A DNA stretch of 64,000 nucleotides, taken from Castellaniella sp040276065. GTDB lineage: Bacteria; Pseudomonadota; Gammaproteobacteria; Burkholderiales; Burkholderiaceae_B. The position numbers and the translations under genes are program-made. The notes under the pieces were generated by a model that ran no database searches, was not told the origin of the DNA, and saw only the letters and a list, made by a program, of their open reading frames with translations. The stretch is taken from assembly GCF_040276065.1 (NCBI RefSeq), contig NZ_JBELOI010000002.1, positions 248,001 to 312,000 on the forward strand. The letters are read 5' to 3'. Below are positions 58,950 to 64,000 of this stretch, piece by piece; positions within the stretch are counted from its first letter, which is position 1; each line of letters starts with the position of its first letter.

Positions 58950-59777
58950 ATGAATATTAACCACAGAGATGTCGAGTTGAGTGGGGGGGGCCTTCATTAT
59001 GTTGAGGGTGGCCCTCGATCCCAGGGCCGAATCCTGCTGCTGCATGGCGGATATGGGGGCTGGACTCATTGGGTAGCCAATCTCGAGCCTCTCTGCGCGC
59101 ATCGGCATGTCCTTGCCGTCGATATGCCGGGTTTTGGCCATTCATATGATCCCGGCAGGTGCTTGGAGCCCGCGGAGCATGCCGAGGTTATCGCGGAGCT
59201 ATTGGATAAGATCGAGATCAATGACGTTACGGTCGTGGGGTTTTCCTTCGGATCCCTGGTGGCCACGACACTGGCCCTTGAGCGTCCAGACTTGGTGGGT
59301 TCCCTCGTTTTGGTGAATCCGCCGGGTGTCGGCGCGCGTTCCGCGGACGCATTGGCCATACCGGCCCGGGTGTCGGCGATCACGCGTGCGCATGGCCGGC
59401 GGGAGGGGATCGCCGCCAATCTGCGCGAATTGATGCTCTGCCATTGGGAATTGATCGATACGGCCTTGATCGACCTTGTCAGTGATAGCGTTGCACGCAC
59501 ACGGTATGTGACCCGAGGCATTTCGCAGCAGTCGCAAACTTTGCAGCTGCTTGGACGAGTCACGCAGGGGGTCAAGGTCCTGATCGGAGAGCGGGACCCT
59601 TTTCATAGCAATGATCTGCCGGGGAGGGTGCTTGCCATTGATGAGGTGCTTGGCAGAGGCGCCGCCGATATCGTGCCGGATGCTGCGCATTGGTTGCAGT
59701 ATGACCGGCCGGATAGATTCAACGAGGTTTTGCTCGAGCTGACGTCAGTCGACATCAAGATGCGATCCAGCGGCTGA
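58950..59777 (+). CDS. alpha/beta hydrolase
   Basis: 275 aa: oxyanion loop LLHGGYGGW (32-38), nucleophile elbow VVGFSFGSL (Ser99), acid in GERDPFHSND and catalytic His in PDAAHWLQYDRPDRFNEVL. The pattern resembles meta-cleavage-product (C-C bond) hydrolases and esterases. It is 28 bases after dctM, the last gene of the island. It may hydrolyse a ring-cleavage product or an ester precursor. ATG 58950 (or GTG 58947) is used; the frame continues upstream without homology. Confidence 0.82.
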   Translation: MNINHRDVELSGGGLHYVEGGPRSQGRILLLHGGYGGWTHWVANLEPLCAHRHVLAVDMPGFGHSYDPGRCLEPAEHAEVIAELLDKIEINDVTVVGFSFGSLVATTLALERPDLVGSLVLVNPPGVGARSADALAIPARVSAITRAHGRREGIAANLRELMLCHWELIDTALIDLVSDSVARTRYVTRGISQQSQTLQLLGRVTQGVKVLIGERDPFHSNDLPGRVLAIDEVLGRGAADIVPDAAHWLQYDRPDRFNEVLLELTSVDIKMRSSG

Positions 59778-59949
59778 CACGCGGGCTCGGCCTGGCGGCT
59801 GCGCAAGGCTCCCGCGGCGGATTGGATTGGCATTCAATGCGCCTATTGACCCCAGGGGATTGTTTAAGTACAAAGCGAGTACAAAAGATACATCTATTTT
59901 CATCTTGGAGGCTCGCTTGCCACGTGGACGCCGGTTTAACCAACGCCCC

Positions 59950-62900
59950 ATGACAATTCGACGATCTCAAGCTGCGGTGGCCGAAAGGCCGATGCGCCTG
60001 CTGCGTCCCCTGGCCTTGCTGCTGCTGTCCCTGGGGGTCTGCGTCCCAGCGGCGGCCGCGCCCGGCGACCTGATTGTCGATCCCGAGAGTTTCGTAGATA
60101 CTGAGTTCCGGCGCAGCGGTGCCCTCGATCTGATCCGCGCGCAGTACGCCTATGCGCGCGGCTATACCGGCAAGGGGGTGCTGGTGGCGGTGCTGGACTC
60201 GGGGCTGTATGCGCAGCATCCCGAATTCATGGGCCGCGTCGCCGGGGGCTGGAACTTCCGCCCCGACCAGCAGCCCTGGGATTACGCGGATACCGAGCTG
60301 GATGACGAGCCCCCCCACTGGATCGAGGGCCACGGCACCCATGTGGCGGGCATCATCGGGGCGGCCCGCGACGGCGTGCAGATGCACGGCGTCGCCTACG
60401 AGGCGAGCCTGCTGGGCGTGCGCACGGATTTCGATCGCGATGGGCCCGCCTTCGATTACGCGATCCGGGCGGGCGCGCAAGTCCTCAACGGCAGCTATGG
60501 CCCCAGCGGCATGCCGCCGATGTCGATGCCCAACCCCGCTGATCCCGGCGGCCCGGCCATCCCCAACCCCAAGTTTCCGAGCGATCCGGGCTCGGACTTG
60601 CTGAAATACCAGAACGTCCCGATCAAAGACCTGCAGGCCCAGGCGGATATGCTGAGGCGCGCGGCGGCGGCCGACATCGTCATGGTGTTTGCCGCCGGCA
60701 ACGATTACGAGAACTATTCGAGCCAGGCGTCCCACGTGTCTGGCTACGGCATGTACCACTTGATCACGCCGGATTTCTTTTTGACGCCGCCCGTGGGCGT
60801 CGACCCGATGTTCCGCTTCTGGGACATGGCGGCGACGCCGGACCTCTACGATCCGGCCACGTACGTGATCGTGGACTTTACGGATGACCGGGTCAGGAGT
60901 CTGGATTTCTCGGACCTGGGCGGGTCTATGCTGTCGGTGGTGGCGGTGGGGCCGGGCGGCGGGATCGCCAGCTATAGCAACCGCTGCGGCCAGGCGGCGA
61001 TGTGGTGCCTGGCCGCGCCGGGCGGTGACGGCGGCGGCCCCGATGCGCCGATTTATTCCACCAACCCCGACCCGCGCCACGGATACTACGTCAAGATGGA
61101 CGGCACGTCGATGGCCTCGCCGGTGGTGGCGGGCGCGGCGGCCGTACTGCGGCAGGCCTTCCCCTATATGAGTGCGCGCCAGATCATCGAGGTGATCCTG
61201 ACGACGACCAACGACGGCGGGATTTACGCCGACGAGACGGTCTATGGGCGCGGACTGCTGGATCTGGGCGCGGCGGTCGGAGGGCCGGGCGAGTTCGGTG
61301 CCGACGGCTTTGCCAAGGTGTTCCGGGCCGACACCAAGGGGTTCGATTCGCAGTTCAGCAACGACATCGAGGGCGACGGCGGACTGGTCAAGGCGGGTGC
61401 GGGCACGCTGATCCTCAGCGGCCGCAATACCTACACCGGCGCGACGGTGATCGAGGGCGGGCGTCTGGCGGTCAATGGGGACACCTCGGCGTCGTCGTTC
61501 ACGGTCGAGGCCGGGGGGACATTGGGCGGGCGCGGCCGAGTGGGTTCGACCGAGGTCTACGGCCGCCTGGCGCCAGGAAATTCGATCGATACGCTGACGG
61601 TCGTGGGCGACTACACGCAGCACCCGGGCTCGGTGCTCGAAATCGAGGTCGATGCCGCGGGCAACTCGGACCGGCTCGACGTAGTGGGCAATGCCGACCT
61701 GCGGGGCGGCGAGGTCGAGTTGCTGGGGCTCTCGGGCGGAGTGCTGGGCCGCGAATACGCGTTCATGACGGTGGCCGGCGTGATTGGTGGTCCGGGGTTT
61801 GCCGGGGTGCGCGACGATTATCTGTTTGCGGACCTGCGGCTGGTGCCCACCGGCACGGGCTTTCGTCTGGCCGTCGACCGCAGCGCGACGACCTTCGCCG
61901 CCCTGGGCAACACCGGGAATCAGCGCAGCGCGGCACAGGCGATCGAGGGGCTGGGCGCAGGGGCGACGCCCTACGAGGCCCTGATCGGCCTGCGGGATCC
62001 GACGCAGGCGCCGGGGCTGTACGATCAGTTTTCGGGCGAACTGCACGCGACGGCGCGCTCGATGCTGCAGGCCGATGCGGGAATGGTGCGCGCCGGGGTG
62101 ATGGGGCGCCTGGCGATGCAAAGCCAGGCCGGGCCGGCGGCGGGATCCGGCTTGTGGGGCCATGCGATGACGGCATGGGGCCGGTATGACGGGGCTGGCG
62201 TGTCGCAGGATGCGAGCCGTTTCGGTTCCGGTTTCATGATCGGCCGGGACCTCGAGTGGACGCAGGGGCTGAGCGCGGGACTGGCGGTGGGCTACACGCG
62301 CTCGCGGGTGCGCGCCGAGCTGGACAATGAGGCGACGCTTGATGGCTATCACGTGCTGGCGTACGGCGCGGCGGGCAGCGGACCCTGGCGCTTGCGCGGC
62401 GGCGCGGGGTATTCCTGGTTCACCGTGGACACGCGCCGCGACATCGATGCGGGGGGCCTGGGCCGGCAGACGGCGCGCTACGGCGCATGGGCGACACAGA
62501 TGTTTGCCGAGGGCGGGTATGCCTTGCCCGTTGGCTCCGCCCTGGTCGAGCCCTATGTCGGTGTTTCGCAGGTGTGGCAGGGGGCCGAGGGTTTTGCCGA
62601 GGACGGCGCTTCGCCGCTGTCGGGGCGCTCGGGGCAGGACGCCTTCACTCGGTCGGCGTTGGGCGCACGCGGGTATTGGCGGATCGAGACCACCTCGGGC
62701 GAGCTGCAATTGATGGCCGGCCTGGCCTGGCAACATGCGTACGGGGATCTGTCGCCGCGCGCGCGGTTGGCATATGTCGGTGGAGCGGACTACGAGCTCT
62801 CGGGTGTGCCGCAGGCGCGCGACGCGCTGCAGGTGGAGGTCAAGGCCAGCCTGGCGCGCACGCGCACGGCGCGTCTGGAGCTCGGCTACCTGGGTACGAT

Positions 62901-62955
62901 CGGCGGCGGGACGCAGGCGCACGGGCTGCGCCTTCAGGCCAGCTACCGGTTCTGA
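59950..62955 (+). CDS. subtilase-type autotransporter (type Va)
   Basis: About 1001 aa. A signal peptide (LRPLALLLLSLGVCVPAAAA) leads a subtilisin S8 domain with Asp83 (VLDSGLYAQHPEF), His131 (GHGTHVAGI) and Ser387 (GTSMASPVVAG). A passenger beta-helix follows with an autotransporter repeat (NTYTGATVIEGGRLAVNG), then a C-terminal 12-strand barrel beginning near GLWGHAMTAWG and ending in the outer-membrane signature ASYRF. Size and architecture recall SphB1 of Bordetella, which matures filamentous hemagglutinin; no FHA is in the window. ATG 59992 is an alternative start. The 170-base upstream gap is A/T-rich and may hold the promoter. Confidence 0.92.
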   Translation: MTIRRSQAAVAERPMRLLRPLALLLLSLGVCVPAAAAPGDLIVDPESFVDTEFRRSGALDLIRAQYAYARGYTGKGVLVAVLDSGLYAQHPEFMGRVAGGWNFRPDQQPWDYADTELDDEPPHWIEGHGTHVAGIIGAARDGVQMHGVAYEASLLGVRTDFDRDGPAFDYAIRAGAQVLNGSYGPSGMPPMSMPNPADPGGPAIPNPKFPSDPGSDLLKYQNVPIKDLQAQADMLRRAAAADIVMVFAAGNDYENYSSQASHVSGYGMYHLITPDFFLTPPVGVDPMFRFWDMAATPDLYDPATYVIVDFTDDRVRSLDFSDLGGSMLSVVAVGPGGGIASYSNRCGQAAMWCLAAPGGDGGGPDAPIYSTNPDPRHGYYVKMDGTSMASPVVAGAAAVLRQAFPYMSARQIIEVILTTTNDGGIYADETVYGRGLLDLGAAVGGPGEFGADGFAKVFRADTKGFDSQFSNDIEGDGGLVKAGAGTLILSGRNTYTGATVIEGGRLAVNGDTSASSFTVEAGGTLGGRGRVGSTEVYGRLAPGNSIDTLTVVGDYTQHPGSVLEIEVDAAGNSDRLDVVGNADLRGGEVELLGLSGGVLGREYAFMTVAGVIGGPGFAGVRDDYLFADLRLVPTGTGFRLAVDRSATTFAALGNTGNQRSAAQAIEGLGAGATPYEALIGLRDPTQAPGLYDQFSGELHATARSMLQADAGMVRAGVMGRLAMQSQAGPAAGSGLWGHAMTAWGRYDGAGVSQDASRFGSGFMIGRDLEWTQGLSAGLAVGYTRSRVRAELDNEATLDGYHVLAYGAAGSGPWRLRGGAGYSWFTVDTRRDIDAGGLGRQTARYGAWATQMFAEGGYALPVGSALVEPYVGVSQVWQGAEGFAEDGASPLSGRSGQDAFTRSALGARGYWRIETTSGELQLMAGLAWQHAYGDLSPRARLAYVGGADYELSGVPQARDALQVEVKASLARTRTARLELGYLGTIGGGTQAHGLRLQASYRF

Positions 62956-63023
62956 GCGCCATTCCCATAGAGACGATGACTGTCAAAGATCCCTTGGGCC
63001 ATGCGGCCGATTGGAGATGCCCG

Positions 63024-64000
63024 ATGCCTGGATTGCGTGTGATGATGCTCATGGCCCTTGCCCTGTCGATGGTGCTGGCCGGTTGCGACGGCTCCGGCGG
63101 CTCGGGCGGGGGCGATACGGTTCCCGGCCCGAATGTACGGCTCAGCGGTCGGGTCACCTACGATTTCGTGCCAGTGGCCGCGACCCTCGCTGGTCCGGGT
63201 GCCTATCTCGACTATGCCGGCACCGCCGCCCTGCCCGCGCGCGGGGTGCAGGTTGCCGCCATCGCCGACGATGGCCGCGAACTGGCCTCGGGCAGCACCG
63301 ATGCCGATGGCGGCTATACTCTGAGCGTACCCAAGAACACTCGTGTGCGCGTGCGCGCCATCGCCCGCCTGTTCCGGGCGCCCGGCGATGGCGCCAGTTG
63401 GGATTTTTCGATACGCGACAACACCTCGCCGGGCTATGCCGGCGATGCCGCATCGATCTATGCGGTGCAGGGCGACGCTTTCGAGCTCGGCGCGACCCAT
63501 CTGTCGCGCAATCTGCATGCGGCCTCCGGGTGGACCGGCGCCGGATACGGGGAGGTGCGGGCGGCTGCGCCGTTCGCCATCCTCGACCAGATCTTCTCCG
63601 CTACGCAAAAGGTCCTAGCCGTTGACGATACTGCGGTCTTTGCACCTATGAATACCTACTGGAGCATTCACAATTTGCCGTCCAATGGTGACAAGGCCAT
63701 CGGCGAGATCAGCACCAGCCACTGGGATGTCGAGGGCCCCCAAGCGGGACTCTACATCCTTGGAAAGGAAAATGACGACACCGATGAATACGATACGGGC
63801 GTCATCGTGCACGAATGGGGGCACTATTTCGAATCGAAATTTTCGCGGGCCGACAGCCTCGGAGGGGAACATGGCGGCGGGGAGCGGCTGGACATGCGCC
63901 TGGCGTTCGGCGAGGCCTGGGGCAATGCGCTGGCGGGCATGGTGCGCGACGATCCGATCTATGCCGATACCATGGGCATTCAGCAAAGTATCGCCGGCGT
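63024..64000 (+). CDS. lipoprotein zinc metallopeptidase, 3'-truncated
   Basis: Begins MPGLRVMMLMALALSMVLAGC, a clean lipoprotein signal with Cys at the lipobox, then a Gly/Ser linker and a carboxypeptidase-like beta-sandwich (VRLSGRVTYDFVPV...STDADGGYTLSVPKNTRVRVRAI). The zinc motif HEWGH is at residues 263-267, with a downstream Glu in FGEAWGNALAG as a likely third ligand. The frame is open to the window end. ATG 63024 with TTGGAGA upstream is preferred; ATG 62976 is in frame. It lies 68 bases after the autotransporter and may share its transcript; a surface or periplasmic protease role is inferred. Confidence 0.82.
   Translation, partial: MPGLRVMMLMALALSMVLAGCDGSGGSGGGDTVPGPNVRLSGRVTYDFVPVAATLAGPGAYLDYAGTAALPARGVQVAAIADDGRELASGSTDADGGYTLSVPKNTRVRVRAIARLFRAPGDGASWDFSIRDNTSPGYAGDAASIYAVQGDAFELGATHLSRNLHAASGWTGAGYGEVRAAAPFAILDQIFSATQKVLAVDDTAVFAPMNTYWSIHNLPSNGDKAIGEISTSHWDVEGPQAGLYILGKENDDTDEYDTGVIVHEWGHYFESKFSRADSLGGEHGGGERLDMRLAFGEAWGNALAGMVRDDPIYADTMGIQQSIAG

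Noticed and set aside
59870..59883. TTGTT-TAAG-TACAA resembling an FNR/CRP-type box before the autotransporter
   Set aside because: Only the outer TTG/CAA fit; inner half-site bases are wrong and no -10 at matching distance was found.
59755..62922. Very long open frame on the minus strand (over 1000 codons) opposite the autotransporter
   Set aside because: His/Arg/Gln-rich low-complexity translation, typical of the antisense frame of a high-GC gene; the plus strand has full subtilase and barrel motifs.

Overview
The window is GC-rich, densely packed bacterial chromosome. The gene content points to a betaproteobacterium of the order Burkholderiales, most likely family Alcaligenaceae (a denitrifying Castellaniella-, Achromobacter- or Bordetella-like organism). 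The evidence is the D-amino-acid aminotransferase/ybeD/lipB block, hslVU-dksA-CobW GTPase-zur-znuCBA, xerC-DUF484-dapF-two LpxL-type acyltransferases-metK, an SAH riboswitch ahead of ahcY-(membrane protein)-metF, and a subtilisin-type autotransporter. The taxon is inferred from gene order and families; no 16S gene is present. I found no tRNA, rRNA, CRISPR array or insertion sequence, and no gene-free stretch longer than 300 bases.

Layout. 1-2551: lipoate and D-amino-acid genes, then an enoyl-CoA hydratase. 2569-5129: a copper nitrite reductase island (nirV, nirK, a c5-type cytochrome) with three related FNR/DNR-type palindromes. 5130-10139: an NTN-type acyltransferase, an RpiR regulator, a class III aminotransferase, a carboxymuconolactone decarboxylase family protein, a cobalamin adenosyltransferase and a small copper-binding protein. 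10161-17343: protein quality control (hslUV), a DksA with a degenerate zinc finger, and a zinc-starvation block (COG0523 GTPase, Zur, ZnuCBA) around a perfect Zur-type palindrome. 17356-23542: a GntR-controlled polar amino acid ABC importer with an ornithine cyclodeaminase-family reductase and an enolase-superfamily enzyme. 23568-27944: xerC, DUF484, dapF and two lipid A acyltransferase-type genes. 28041-29741: metK behind a SAM-II-like riboswitch, then a DUF1289 protein.

29711-38123 is the most unusual region. A CtaA-like gene diverges from an FNR-box promoter. That promoter drives a small membrane peptide, a CuA subunit (NorS-like), a heme-copper subunit I without the HPEVY tyrosine (NorY/sNOR-like) and a SCO/SenC protein. 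These are followed by three genes with 4-base overlaps: a membrane-anchored 167-aa protein, a second, strongly divergent heme-copper subunit I, and a 639-aa fusion of di-heme cytochrome b, [2Fe-2S] ferredoxin and FAD/NAD(P)H reductase domains. With nirK, the window therefore encodes nitrite reduction and probably one or two unusual NO-reducing (or O2-reducing) terminal enzymes, one apparently fed directly by NAD(P)H.

38120-45806 returns to housekeeping: ahcY, metF, 5-formyl-THF cyclo-ligase, a lytic transglycosylase, CCA-adding enzyme and glutamate racemase. 45865-59777 is a LysR-controlled catabolic island, visibly richer in A/T at third codon positions. It holds an acyl-CoA dehydrogenase, a BadI-like ring-opening hydrolase, a giant CoA-transferase/CoA-transferase/enoyl-CoA hydratase fusion, a TRAP transporter split around catabolic genes, another class III CoA-transferase, an MmgE/PrpD protein, an aldehyde dehydrogenase and an alpha/beta hydrolase. 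This set suggests CoA-dependent breakdown of an alicyclic or similar carboxylic acid. The window closes with a subtilase autotransporter and a lipoprotein metallopeptidase that runs off the right edge.
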